64,000 bases of DNA from Betaproteobacteria bacterium RIFCSPLOWO2_12_FULL_62_58. GTDB lineage: Bacteria > Pseudomonadota > Gammaproteobacteria > Burkholderiales > SG8-41. The notes under the pieces were generated by a model. That model was not told the origin of the DNA. It saw only the letters and a program-made list of their open reading frames with translations, and searched no databases. Below, piece after piece: positions 16,325-24,943 of this stretch; positions within the stretch are counted from its first letter, which is position 1, and every line of letters starts with the position of its first letter. Position numbers and translations under genes: made by a program. The DNA lies in contig MERI01000241.1 in NCBI GenBank assembly GCA_001772005.1, positions 1-64,000 on the forward strand, in the 5' to 3' direction.

Positions 16325-16945
16325 TTAAACTGAATCGATCATCTCGAACGCCTCCTTTTCGACTTCAAAAAAGGCCTCAGCAAATGTAGCTACAATCTTA
16401 TAGAAGTCTGCCGACGGTGCCTGCTGCACAGCAGCAAAAAAGGAGGCCGCTCCGGGATACACGAAGCCCGCAAAGAAGCGCTGCTGTTCTCCGAGCGGGC
16501 GACTTTCCTCGACGAGAAAGCGCATGACATCGCACAACGCGGACACGTGGTCCTCCACTTCAAAGACATCGCTGCGCCGCAGGAATCCCGATTCGGAAAG
16601 CTGATCGCGCAGCCTGACAAGATGCCGGTCCGGCGAAGCGGGCTCAGCGTACCCCGACAGGTATGGTGTCACCGGCGCCCTGCCAACCCCGATAAATAGG
16701 TCATCGTATTCCTGGCGGACCGAGGCGAGGGATACGCTCCCACACGCCTTTTGCAGCGCACGCCAACCCGCCGCAAGACGGCTGGCGTCCCGATCGGCCT
16801 CCTCCTGGCCACTGCGGTAAAATTCCGCGCACAGCGTCGCGTCGGGAGGACCGTAAAAGAGGCGCCCGATCAGGGCATACAAGTTGGCTCGCCCGACATC
16901 CTCCGCCGCCAGCCGGGCAGCATCCGGGTTCGGCGCTTCATTCAC
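16325..16945 (-). CDS. TorD-family chaperone for formate dehydrogenase
   Basis: This 206-residue mostly helical protein has the TorD/DmsD blocks RANLYALIGRLFYGPPD, EYDDLFIGVGRAPVTPYLSGY and EVEDHVSALCDVMRFLV, where E-x-x-D-H-x-x-x-x is a typical signature. Such chaperones bind the TAT signal and fold or load the catalytic subunit with cofactor. It overlaps the polyferredoxin stop by four bases, so the two are coupled. It sits upstream of the TAT small peptide and fdhA, its likely client. Confidence 0.88.
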   Translation of the reverse strand: MNEAPNPDAARLAAEDVGRANLYALIGRLFYGPPDATLCAEFYRSGQEEADRDASRLAAGWRALQKACGSVSLASVRQEYDDLFIGVGRAPVTPYLSGYAEPASPDRHLVRLRDQLSESGFLRRSDVFEVEDHVSALCDVMRFLVEESRPLGEQQRFFAGFVYPGAASFFAAVQQAPSADFYKIVATFAEAFFEVEKEAFEMIDSV

Positions 16946-19047
16946 GAGCGGTGACCCCTTTCGCTATCCGCGGGATAATCGAAGATGCTGGCCTCGCCGC
17001 CGGGCTGCATCATGTCGATCACGCGGCAGTCGCCGCACATCTGCAGACGGCGCAATGCTTCGGGAGTCGGAAACATCGAGTGCGTGCTGAGCCGCCCGAG
17101 CATGTTCTCGATCAACTGCTTCGTGCCGAACGGCTTGCCGCAGCGGATGCAGTTGAACGGCTCGGCCTCGTTCAGCACCGCGGCCGTCTTGGCTTGCCTA
17201 CCGAGCAGCAGACGCGGCCTCAAGCGAATCGCGTCTTCCGGACAGGTTTTCTCGCACAGCCCGCACTGCACGCAGTTGCGCTCGATGAACCGGAGCTGCG
17301 GGGTATCTTTGGCGTCCAGCAGGGCTCCTTCCGGACACGCTCCGACGCACGCAAGACACATGGTGCACTTCTGCTGGTCCACGAGCACCGTGCCGTAGGG
17401 AGCGCCCGCGGAGAGCGCAACCTCCTCCTTGGGCGCGGGGGCGTGCTTGAGAAGATGGTCGAACGCGAAATCGAGCGTGGTTCGTTTCTCGTTGAACAGG
17501 TTGAAGGTGGCGGGCGGCGCTGTGCGTGGACTGCCGAGGCCCCACACTTCACCTTCGAGCGCCGCTGCGTCCTGTGCGCGGATCAGCCGGAAATGACCGT
17601 CCCCGTAGCCGAGTCCCGTGACGATTTCCTGCGCGAGTTTGAGCTGCTCCTCAAGTGCGTGCGTATATTCCGCAGGCTCGGACCCGGTGGACAGAATGAT
17701 GAACTGCGCCGCCCCCAATGCGATACTGCCCAGCAACAAATCGAGGCCGAGAGACGCAACATGGAAAACTCCGAGCGGGATGATATGCGCCGGCAAGCCC
17801 TTGCCACGCCGCGCGAGGCGCACGATCAGTTCGCGGCCGTCGGTGGTGTTGTGAAACAGCAGGCCAGCGCCCGTGCCGCCGGCGCCGTGATACGTTTGGA
17901 GGACCGTCTTGATCCGCGAGCCCATGTCTGACATGCGGGGATAGGCATAGGTCATCGCACCCGAAGGGCAGACCGTGGCGCAGCCCCCGCAGCCCATGCA
18001 CAGATGCGGCTCGACCTTTACCCGGTTCTCCTCCTTGTCGCTGACGATCGCGCTGGTCGAGCATACGTCGATACAGCGCGTGCAGCCGATGATTTCGGAA
18101 CGGCTGTGCGCGCAGATCTTCTCCTGATACTGGAAGAACTTCGGTTTCTCGAATTCCCCGATGAGCTGCCCGAGCGCCTGCACCGCGAGCGCTTGCTCAA
18201 GCGGATCTTTCCCCGGCGCCTGGTAGCCTTGCGGTAGCTGCGGGACGCGGATCAGCGGCGGCTCGTCGAGGTCGAGCACCAGGTCAAAGCGCTCGTTGCG
18301 GTGAACGTCGGCGCGTTCGAACTCGACCGCCCTGATTTCACCGCAGACCTTGACGCACTGCCGGTGCGCCTTGCACTTCTCGAGATCGATCTGATATGTA
18401 AAATCGATCGCCTGTTCCGGACAAGCGTGAATGCAGGCGTTGCAGCGGGTACACACTTCGAGGTCGATTGGATTTTGCTGGCGCCACGTGACCTCGAAGG
18501 CGCCGAGATAGCCGGAAAGCGTCGTCCCGGTCCCGGAAAACACAGGGCAATGCCGGTCAATCGGCAGCTCACCGCCATCGAGCCGCGTGATGAGCACGCT
18601 CAGCGAGAACTGCTCGCGCAGGCGCTCCGCCCACCCGATTGCCGCCGCCGACGGCCCGACGATCAGGAGCTCGCCGCCCGACTTGTAGCTGACGAGGGGC
18701 ACCGGTTCGGGCTCAGGAAGGTCGGTAAGTGCGAGCAGCGCTGCAATCTTGGGCGTCGCGCGTCCGGCTTCCGCCGACCACCCCGCGGCTTCCCGGATAT
18801 TGACGAAGCCGATGCTGCCGCCGCCTTTGAGGTTCTCGTGCAGCTCCGAGAACAGGGGCGCTTCCTGCGTGCATGCGACCACCAGATCGGAACCGCTCTT
18901 GACGGCACCCTCGAACGTCGCCAGGTGTTGGCGGCACAGCTCGCTGCTGATGCGGGGCGTCGTATCAAGCTTGAGCGCTGCCCCCAATGCCTTGGCGTTC
19001 AGCGGCATCGTCTTGTTGCAGTTGCAAATGAGCTTCTCTTTAGGCAT
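16942..19047 (-). CDS. Polyferredoxin (multi-4Fe-4S) protein of fdh locus
   Basis: This 701-residue protein has at least five ferredoxin-type motifs: CTRCNACIHACP (about 198-209), a CKAHRQCVKVC variant, CTRCIDVC, CMGCGGCATVCP, then CTMCLACVGACP and CVQCGLCEKTCP near 560-620. The N-terminus CNCNKTMPLN resembles a heterodisulfide-reductase-like domain, and GGELLIVGPSAAAIGWAERL may be a degenerate nucleotide-binding fold. CIRCGKPF and CGDC close the C-terminus. It is a cytoplasmic electron-transfer or assembly protein found in betaproteobacterial fdh loci; its exact partner is unknown. It is coupled to the chaperone gene. Confidence 0.9.
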   Translation of the reverse strand: MPKEKLICNCNKTMPLNAKALGAALKLDTTPRISSELCRQHLATFEGAVKSGSDLVVACTQEAPLFSELHENLKGGGSIGFVNIREAAGWSAEAGRATPKIAALLALTDLPEPEPVPLVSYKSGGELLIVGPSAAAIGWAERLREQFSLSVLITRLDGGELPIDRHCPVFSGTGTTLSGYLGAFEVTWRQQNPIDLEVCTRCNACIHACPEQAIDFTYQIDLEKCKAHRQCVKVCGEIRAVEFERADVHRNERFDLVLDLDEPPLIRVPQLPQGYQAPGKDPLEQALAVQALGQLIGEFEKPKFFQYQEKICAHSRSEIIGCTRCIDVCSTSAIVSDKEENRVKVEPHLCMGCGGCATVCPSGAMTYAYPRMSDMGSRIKTVLQTYHGAGGTGAGLLFHNTTDGRELIVRLARRGKGLPAHIIPLGVFHVASLGLDLLLGSIALGAAQFIILSTGSEPAEYTHALEEQLKLAQEIVTGLGYGDGHFRLIRAQDAAALEGEVWGLGSPRTAPPATFNLFNEKRTTLDFAFDHLLKHAPAPKEEVALSAGAPYGTVLVDQQKCTMCLACVGACPEGALLDAKDTPQLRFIERNCVQCGLCEKTCPEDAIRLRPRLLLGRQAKTAAVLNEAEPFNCIRCGKPFGTKQLIENMLGRLSTHSMFPTPEALRRLQMCGDCRVIDMMQPGGEASIFDYPADSERGHRS

Positions 19048-19126
19048 CGCGCAGGTTACGGTGTAATTTCAGATCGCGGAAAAGACCTCCAAGATTCGCG
19101 ATCCTATCGAAAAGCGCATCAGAAAA

Positions 19127-19702
19127 CTACGATGATTTCTGGGGGGTACCTGGGGCGGGTTCAGACGCGTATTGCGAACCCGGTCGGGTGGAGGACGAGT
19201 CAGCCGCCGGTGACTCCTGAGCCGTCAACTGCTCGGGACGAGGTGGTTCATGCTCTGCCACACGCTTCACCACTTCGCCTTGCGGCGGTTCTTTCTCGCC
19301 TCTTGCCCATTCCAGAATCCTCTGGGCCTGCTTGAGCTGCGCCAGCATCGCGGCGGGAATCGGTTCCGACTTGCTGTAATCGTCGATATAAACGTCGAGC
19401 CCGTCCATCACGTTGAAGCGCGCGTCGCTGAAGAGCTTCTTGAGCGCCGCGCGGCGCACGTCTTCGTCCACCTTGGGATGGAAGAATGCGCGGTAATCGG
19501 AATCGAACGTGAGCTTGTCCAGCGGCGGCAGCTCCGGCGTCTTAGAATCGACTGCTTCCGGCTTGGGCTGCGGCTTTTCCGCGGGCTGCTCGCGCGCTTC
19601 CTTTTTTAACCGCGTCCAACGCGCAAGAAAGTTTTCCTTGCTGTCGTCTGCCGCCGCGTGGGTCGTGACGGGCGTCGGTTTTCCTTTGCCGGATTCAGCC
19701 AC
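19127..19702 (-). CDS. DUF3306 protein of the fdh locus
   Basis: This 191-residue protein opens with an ENFLARWTRLKKEAR segment, has a Pro/Glu-rich linker, then a core LPPLDKLTFDSDYRAFFHPKVDEDVRRAALKKLFSDARFNVMDGLDVYIDDYSK. This matches DUF3306, which is commonly encoded next to formate dehydrogenase and DUF3305. The tail is Pro/Ser-rich and probably disordered. It overlaps the DUF3305 gene by eight bases. No catalytic motif is visible; a maturation role is an inference from gene neighbourhood. Confidence 0.85.
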   Translation of the reverse strand: MAESGKGKPTPVTTHAAADDSKENFLARWTRLKKEAREQPAEKPQPKPEAVDSKTPELPPLDKLTFDSDYRAFFHPKVDEDVRRAALKKLFSDARFNVMDGLDVYIDDYSKSEPIPAAMLAQLKQAQRILEWARGEKEPPQGEVVKRVAEHEPPRPEQLTAQESPAADSSSTRPGSQYASEPAPGTPQKSS

Positions 19703-20189
19703 GGAATCCCACCCCCTTGTCCTTATTGCTCGCGTAGCGACCTTTCTTCTTTGGCTCGGGTCGGTAATGCCGCTCGACGAATTCGCCGATCCACGGCAGC
19801 AGTTCGGTCGGCAACGTCACCCCATCGACATTCTCGCCGCTGTCCGCCCAGCGCGTGCCTTCGTTATAGCTGACCGTAATAAACTCTGGCCGGGCGACTT
19901 CGTCGTGCATACGCCACAGGATGAACACCTTGGGTTGTGGCGAAGTAATGTTGAGGTAATAGCCTTCCGCCTCGTCGCGGTGCAGTCTCAGCACATGTCC
20001 CGGAAACAGGACCTGGGTCAATTTTTCCCCGCGCACGATCACGCGCTCCGCTGAGCCGGGCGGCGACACATCGCGCACTGCACCCTTCGCTTCCCATTTC
20101 TCCGCGGCCCAGCGATTGTCCAGGACGACGCGCTCCATGATTATCGCCAAGCGATAAGTGGCCGCAGTCATCGATTCCGGCGCCGACAT
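19695..20189 (-). CDS. DUF3305 protein of the fdh locus
   Basis: This 164-residue protein has the DUF3305 features MERVVLDNRWAAEKWEA, VLRLHRDEAEGYYLNITSPQPKVFILWRM and SYNEGTRWADSGENVDGVTLP-type blocks. The start MSAPES at 20189 was chosen because the longer frame lacks a ribosome binding site. A further Met (residue 8 from here) is also possible. It is the first gene of the minus-strand fdh run and is divergent from moaA, 150 bp away. Function is unknown; co-occurrence with DUF3306 and formate dehydrogenase is the main clue. Confidence 0.85.
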   Translation of the reverse strand: MSAPESMTAATYRLAIIMERVVLDNRWAAEKWEAKGAVRDVSPPGSAERVIVRGEKLTQVLFPGHVLRLHRDEAEGYYLNITSPQPKVFILWRMHDEVARPEFITVSYNEGTRWADSGENVDGVTLPTELLPWIGEFVERHYRPEPKKKGRYASNKDKGVGFRG

Positions 20190-20339
20190 GAAGGAATTCT
20201 GCACCAGCCGCGCGCGACATTCAACCAATACCTATTCCCAAATACCTGATTTACAAGTAATGCTTTCCTTGCGCCGGGGGAACTTCTTTTGTCATAATTC
20301 AACGCTCCAGGTGCATAATCCGTCTGCCGCGAGCCTTGA

Positions 20340-21386
20340 ATGAACGAACCCCGTCTATCCGCTATTCCCGCCCAGGTTCCGACCCACAGTCGCGACCGGC
20401 TGGGCCGTCCGCTGCGTGACCTGCGCATCTCGGTCACCGATCGCTGCAACTTCCGCTGCGTCTATTGCATGCCGAAGGAAGTGTTCGGCAAGGATTACCA
20501 GTTCCTCGAGCGTAAAGAACTGCTGACATTCGAAGAGATTACGCGCCTTGCGCGCATTTTCAGAGAGCTCGGAATCGAGAAAATCCGCCTGACGGGGGGC
20601 GAGCCGCTGGTCAGGCGCAATCTGGAACAGCTGATCGCCATGCTCGCCGCGATCCCCGGCCTCGATTTGACCCTGACCACCAACGGCTCCCTTCTCAAGC
20701 AAAAGGCCCGCGCACTGAAGGAGGCGGGCCTCAAGCGCGTGACCGTAAGCCTCGATTCGCTGGACGACGAGGTGTTCATGCGCATGAACGACGTCGACTT
20801 TCCGGCGACCAGGGTGCTTGACGGCATAGAGGCCGCGGCCGCAGCCGGGCTCGCACCGATCAAGATCAACATGGTCGTCAAGCGCGGACTCAACGAACAC
20901 AGCATCCTGCCGATGGCGCGTTTCTTCCGCAAACAAGGCCATATCCTGCGTTTCATTGAGTACATGGATGTCGGCCACACCAACGGCTGGCGCATGGATG
21001 ACGTCGTCACGGCGCGCGAGATCATCGCCATGATCGACGCCGAAACGCCGCTCGAGCCGGCGGACGCGAATTACCGCGGGGAAGTCGCCGAGCGCTGGCG
21101 CTATAAGGACGGCTCGGGCGAAATCGGCGTCATCGCCTCGGTCACGCAGGCCTTTTGTCGGGACTGCACGCGAGCGCGCCTCTCCACCGAAGGCAAGCTC
21201 TACACCTGCCTGTTCGCCACCAACGGCCACGATCTGCGCGTGCTGTTGCGCAACGGCGCCCCAGACCGCGAGATCCATGACGCGATCACGGCCATCTGGG
21301 ACCGGCGCAGCGACCGCTACTCCGAGATCCGCACCGCGCAGACGGCGAAACTCCAGAAAATCGAGATGTCCTACATCGGCGGCTGA
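20340..21386 (+). CDS. moaA: GTP 3',8-cyclase (first step of Moco synthesis)
   Basis: This 348-residue radical-SAM enzyme converts GTP to 3',8-cyclo-GTP. The N-terminal cluster motif is [15 protein letters not shown] binds SAM. The C-terminal cluster uses [18 protein letters not shown], and the protein ends Gly-Gly, which is needed for activity in the family. Length is normal. It is divergent from the fdh locus, with fdhD and mobA downstream on the same strand, so cofactor synthesis and enzyme genes are back to back. No moaC is seen in the window. Confidence 0.96.
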   Translation: MNEPRLSAIPAQVPTHSRDRLGRPLRDLRISVTDRCNFRCVYCMPKEVFGKDYQFLERKELLTFEEITRLARIFRELGIEKIRLTGGEPLVRRNLEQLIAMLAAIPGLDLTLTTNGSLLKQKARALKEAGLKRVTVSLDSLDDEVFMRMNDVDFPATRVLDGIEAAAAAGLAPIKINMVVKRGLNEHSILPMARFFRKQGHILRFIEYMDVGHTNGWRMDDVVTAREIIAMIDAETPLEPADANYRGEVAERWRYKDGSGEIGVIASVTQAFCRDCTRARLSTEGKLYTCLFATNGHDLRVLLRNGAPDREIHDAITAIWDRRSDRYSEIRTAQTAKLQKIEMSYIGG

Positions 21387-21397
21387 CGCCGCCGGAA

Positions 21398-21463
21398 CGA
21401 GGATCGATGAACGATGAGTGATGAACGATATCCTGTTCCGCGTTCCGCGTCCATCGTTCGCGT
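21398..21463. repeat. Degenerate-word hairpin (GATGAACG) before fdhD
   Basis: Three variants of GATGAACGAT/GATGAGTGAT are followed by two TTCCGCG copies and then ATCGTTCG, the complement of the first word. The longer in-frame start of fdhD would lie within this repeat. The same word in opposite orientation follows fdhD at 22322-22367. Confidence 0.65.
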
Positions 21464-21467
21464 TGAT

Positions 21468-22304
21468 ATGAACGCCCCCTCCCGTCCCAAAATCACCCAC
21501 GCCGGTCGTCCCCTGACCTTCGAGGTCGAGGCAGTCAACGAGCGCGGCGAGGCGCTGCCCACCCCGATCGCGGGCGAGCATCCGCTCACGCTTTACGTCG
21601 ACAAGCGCGAGCTTGTGACGCTGATGACGCTGGGTCAGGCGCCGGAAGCGCTGGCGATCGGGTACCTGCGCAACCAGCGCCTGGTGAGCTCGATCGAGGA
21701 AATTGCGGCCGTTCAGGTCGACTGGGAAACCGATGCCGTGGCGGTCACCACGCGCAAGGCGATCAAGGGACTCACGGGAAAAATGAAGAAGCGCACCGTG
21801 ACGACCGGTTGCGGCCAGGGCACGGTGTTTGGCGACCTGATGGATGAGATCGAATCGATCAAGCTGCGCGATGATGTGCAACTCGCCGAGGAAACACTCT
21901 ACGGCCTGCTCGATGCGGTACGCCGGCATGAAACCATCTACAAGAGCGCCGGGGCGGTCCACGGCTGCGCGCTCGCCGACGGCGCTGAAATCATCTACTT
22001 CATCGAGGATGTCGGGCGACATAACGCGGTCGATGCCATCGCCGGCCAGATGTGGCTCGACCGTATCGACGGTTCCGACAAGATTTTCTACACCACCGGC
22101 CGGCTCACGTCGGAAATGGTAATCAAGGCGGCTCAGATGCAAATACCCTTCCTCGTCTCGCGCTCGGGGCTGACTGAGATGGGTTACCGGATCGCCAGCA
22201 AGACCGGCATCACCATGCTCGGCCGCGCCGTGAACAAACATTACCTGCTCTTCACCGGCAGGCAGCGCTTCGTCAAATCCGTCATGCCCACAATGTTGGC
22301 GTGA
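21468..22304 (+). CDS. fdhD: Formate dehydrogenase accessory sulfurtransferase
   Basis: This 278-residue protein delivers sulfur to the bis-MGD cofactor of formate dehydrogenase. Blocks include EHPLTLYVDKREL, TTGCGQGTVFGD, SAGAVHGCAL, EDVGRHNAVD and TTGRLTSEMVIKAAQMQIPFLVSRS. Only the first cysteine of the loop is present (C115 here); the second position of the E. coli CxxC pair is glycine. The start at 21468 (MNAPSRP) is preferred because the earlier ATG at 21414 lies in a repeat. It sits between moaA and mobA, opposite the fdh operon. Confidence 0.94.
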   Translation: MNAPSRPKITHAGRPLTFEVEAVNERGEALPTPIAGEHPLTLYVDKRELVTLMTLGQAPEALAIGYLRNQRLVSSIEEIAAVQVDWETDAVAVTTRKAIKGLTGKMKKRTVTTGCGQGTVFGDLMDEIESIKLRDDVQLAEETLYGLLDAVRRHETIYKSAGAVHGCALADGAEIIYFIEDVGRHNAVDAIAGQMWLDRIDGSDKIFYTTGRLTSEMVIKAAQMQIPFLVSRSGLTEMGYRIASKTGITMLGRAVNKHYLLFTGRQRFVKSVMPTMLA

Positions 22305-22313
22305 CGCGCTTCG

Positions 22314-22937
22314 ATGCCATCAACAAGAGACTCATCGCTCATCACTCATCGCTCATCACTCATCACCGGCGTCATTCTTGCCGGCGGCCAGGGCCGGCGC
22401 ATGGGCGGCGTCGATAAAGGCCTCAAACCGCTGCGCGGCAAGCCGATGGTGCAATGGGTGATCGAGCGCTTCGCACCGCAGGTCGACGAACTGCTGATCA
22501 ACGCCAACCAGAACCTCGACACCTATACAGCGTTCGGCTATCACGTCGTTGCGGATGTCATCGGCGGTTTTGCCGGTCCGCTCGCGGGACTGCACCGCGG
22601 CCTGTCGGAAGCGCGGCACGATTTGGTGGCGACCGTACCGTGCGATTCGCCGTTCCTGCCGCACGATTTGATCGCGCGCCTCTGTTCGGCGCTGGAGAGC
22701 CGCGGCGCCGAAATCGCAGTCGCCAAGACCGGCGACCAGCCGCATCCCGTGTTTTGCCTGTGCCGCAGGGAGGTGCTGCCGGGTCTCACCGCGTTCCTCG
22801 CCAACGGCGGGCGCAAGATCGACGCCTGGTATGCCACGCTCAAAGTCGTCGAAGCGCCGTTCGACGACGAAGCCGACGCCTTCAGCAACATCAACACGCA
22901 GGATGACCTGCGTTCGTTCGAGAATGGTGCTGACTGA
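22314..22937 (+). CDS. mobA: Molybdenum cofactor guanylyltransferase
   Basis: This 207-residue enzyme joins GMP to molybdopterin to make the MGD cofactor. It has the nucleotidyltransferase opening TGVILAGGQGRRMGGVDKGL, then NANQNLD, VPCDSPFLP and NINTQDDL. The only ATG start places about 15 extra residues before the usual first residues. Those (DSSLITHRSSLITG) are encoded by a CTCATC-word repeat, so the repeat has become the N-terminus or hides the true start. It is ten bases after fdhD. Confidence 0.94.
   Translation: MPSTRDSSLITHRSSLITGVILAGGQGRRMGGVDKGLKPLRGKPMVQWVIERFAPQVDELLINANQNLDTYTAFGYHVVADVIGGFAGPLAGLHRGLSEARHDLVATVPCDSPFLPHDLIARLCSALESRGAEIAVAKTGDQPHPVFCLCRREVLPGLTAFLANGGRKIDAWYATLKVVEAPFDDEADAFSNINTQDDLRSFENGAD
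22322..22367. repeat. CTCATC-word tandem repeat inside the 5' end of mobA
   Basis: About five variants of CTCATCGCT/CTCATCACT occur in tandem, each the complement of the words before fdhD at 21398-21463. The two blocks therefore flank fdhD in inverted orientation. This block encodes the extra N-terminal residues of MobA. Confidence 0.7.
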
Positions 22938-22954
22938 ATCGAGACGCGTTCTTC

Positions 22955-24943
22955 TTACGCTGACGCCAGTGCCCGCTCGACGTTTTCCCCCGCGATCAAG
23001 GCTTCAGGCTCGGCGATGAAATAGCCCTGCGCGAAATCGATCTTGAGCGCCGTGATTTTCTCCAGCGTGAGCGCATCCTCCACCGACTCGGCGACGGTCT
23101 GCATGCCGAGAATGTGGCTGATGCGGTTGATCGAGTCGACGATCGCGTAATCCATCGGATCGGTTGCCATGTCCGTAATGAACATGCCCGCAATCTTCAG
23201 GAAATCGACCGGGAGGTACTTGAGATAGGCGAATGACGACATGCCGGTGCCGAAGTCGTCGAGCGCCAGGCGGCAGCCCACGCCTTTCAGTTCGTGCATC
23301 AGTTCCGCCGCCTTGTTGAGGTTGGAAATAGCCGTCGTTTCCGTGATCTCGAAGCACAGCAGGCCACGCGGCAATTCATAACGCGTCAGGAGTTTCCTCA
23401 GGAAATCGGGGAAGCTCTTGTCGTTGATGCTGGCGCCCGAAATGTTCACCGCGTAGTAGCCGCGCGTGCCGTCCGCGGCGAGCTGGTGCGGGATCGCTCC
23501 CGCCTGCCATTGCCGGTACAGAAACTCGACCAGCGAACTGATCACCCAGCGCTCGATCGAGGTCAACAGGTTGTAGCGCTCGGCCGCGGGCATGAACCCG
23601 GTCGGCGGCACCAATGCGCCCGACTTGTCGAGCATGCGCACCAGCACCTCGTAGCACGGTTGCTGCGAGGCATGCTCGGCGAGCGGCATGATGCGCTGGC
23701 GGTAAAGCCGGAACTGGCCGAGTTCAAAGGCGCGGCTGATTTGCGACACCAGCTCCAGTTCGCTGTCCTTGTCCGCCACGTCCCGGTCCCCCGGCCGATG
23801 CACCTGGACGCGGTCGCGCCCCTTGTTCTTGGCGTCATAGCAGCAAGCATCGGCAAAGCCCAGTACCTGGTTGCTATCGCCGCTTTCCGCGGTAATCAGC
23901 ACCAGCCCGATGCTGACGCCCACGCTGAACGTCTTGTTCTCCCACACGAAACGAAACTCGCGCACCGTCTCGCGCATGGCGTTGGCGATGCGCACCGCCT
24001 GATCCGGCGGGCACGATTCGAGCAGCGCGCCGAATTCGTCGCCGCCGAGCCGCGCCAGCGTGTCGCTGCCGCGCATGCGCGTGAGCATGACCACCGTGAG
24101 CTGGCGCAGCAGCTCGTCGCCCGCGCTGTGCCCGCAGGTGTCGTTGACCGCCTTGAAGTTGTCGAGGTCCATGAACATCAGCGCGTGCTCACGGCCCTTG
24201 GTCCTGGCGGTTTCGATCAGTTCGGCGAGCCGGCGCTCGAACTCGCGCCGGTTAACGAGCCCGGTCAGCGCATCGTGACTCGCCTGCCAGATCAACTGCT
24301 GCGCCATGGCCCGGGTCTGGCTGATATCGTGAAATACGACGATCATGCCCAGCGCTCTGCCGTCGCGGCTGCGGATCGGGGCATGCGAATAGCGGATCGG
24401 GCATTCGCGTCCGTTGCGGTCGACGAGGCGCACCGCAACCGCGTCAACCTCGTTCTGGGGGCTGTCGCCTGCGACCTGCGGCAGCGACTCAATGGCCGCT
24501 CCGCTGCGCTCGTCGACTATGCGGTAGACCTCGAAGAGCGGCCGGCCACGCGCGTCGCGGGTGGTCCACCCCGTATACCGCTCGGCAACCGGGTTCAAGT
24601 ACTCGACGCGTCCGTCGGCGTCAGTGGTAATCACGCCGTCGCCGATCGAGTGCAGCGTAACCTGCGCCAGCTCTTTTTCAAGCTCGAGCGCGCTCTCGGT
24701 ATGCATCACCCGGCGCGTGACCAGCACCGCGATGAAACCGCCCGCGACCAACCCCAATACGCCCAGGCCGGCGGTCAGCAGCAGAGTGGTGCGTGCCGAC
24801 ACGCTCGCCTGAATCACTTCCTCCATGGTCGCAACCGCGACCCCCAGCACCGTCACGATCAGCATCAGCCCCAGCAGCGCGCCGAAGCCGACCGCCAGCA
24901 CATGGCTTGATTTCGCGGACAGCACGCGCCAGACCGCCTTCAT
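22955..24943 (-). CDS. Membrane PAS-GGDEF-EAL cyclic-di-GMP protein
   Basis: This 662-residue inner-membrane protein has two hydrophobic segments (about 15-40 and 52-75), a PAS domain (about 90-215), a GGDEF domain with intact GGDEF in LARLGGDEFGALL, and an EAL domain (about 400-655). The EAL motif reads EVL; ITETT, ALDDFGTGMSSF and FAQGYF are kept, but the usual KID metal residue is KIA. The cyclase may be active while the phosphodiesterase looks impaired. It is translationally coupled to mtfA (four-base overlap). The sensed signal is unknown. Confidence 0.9.
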   Translation of the reverse strand: MKAVWRVLSAKSSHVLAVGFGALLGLMLIVTVLGVAVATMEEVIQASVSARTTLLLTAGLGVLGLVAGGFIAVLVTRRVMHTESALELEKELAQVTLHSIGDGVITTDADGRVEYLNPVAERYTGWTTRDARGRPLFEVYRIVDERSGAAIESLPQVAGDSPQNEVDAVAVRLVDRNGRECPIRYSHAPIRSRDGRALGMIVVFHDISQTRAMAQQLIWQASHDALTGLVNRREFERRLAELIETARTKGREHALMFMDLDNFKAVNDTCGHSAGDELLRQLTVVMLTRMRGSDTLARLGGDEFGALLESCPPDQAVRIANAMRETVREFRFVWENKTFSVGVSIGLVLITAESGDSNQVLGFADACCYDAKNKGRDRVQVHRPGDRDVADKDSELELVSQISRAFELGQFRLYRQRIMPLAEHASQQPCYEVLVRMLDKSGALVPPTGFMPAAERYNLLTSIERWVISSLVEFLYRQWQAGAIPHQLAADGTRGYYAVNISGASINDKSFPDFLRKLLTRYELPRGLLCFEITETTAISNLNKAAELMHELKGVGCRLALDDFGTGMSSFAYLKYLPVDFLKIAGMFITDMATDPMDYAIVDSINRISHILGMQTVAESVEDALTLEKITALKIDFAQGYFIAEPEALIAGENVERALASA

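Noticed and set aside
20229-20339. Moco riboswitch before moaA
   Set aside because: The 111 bp leader is short and I could not find the paired stems expected of the Moco motif.
20355-22241. 628-codon minus-strand frame across moaA and fdhD
   Set aside because: It spans two well-supported genes on the other strand and has shadow-like composition.
23294-24910. 538-codon plus-strand frame antisense to the GGDEF-EAL gene
   Set aside because: No recognisable domain, Arg/His-rich composition typical of a shadow frame, and the opposite strand encodes a complete known protein.
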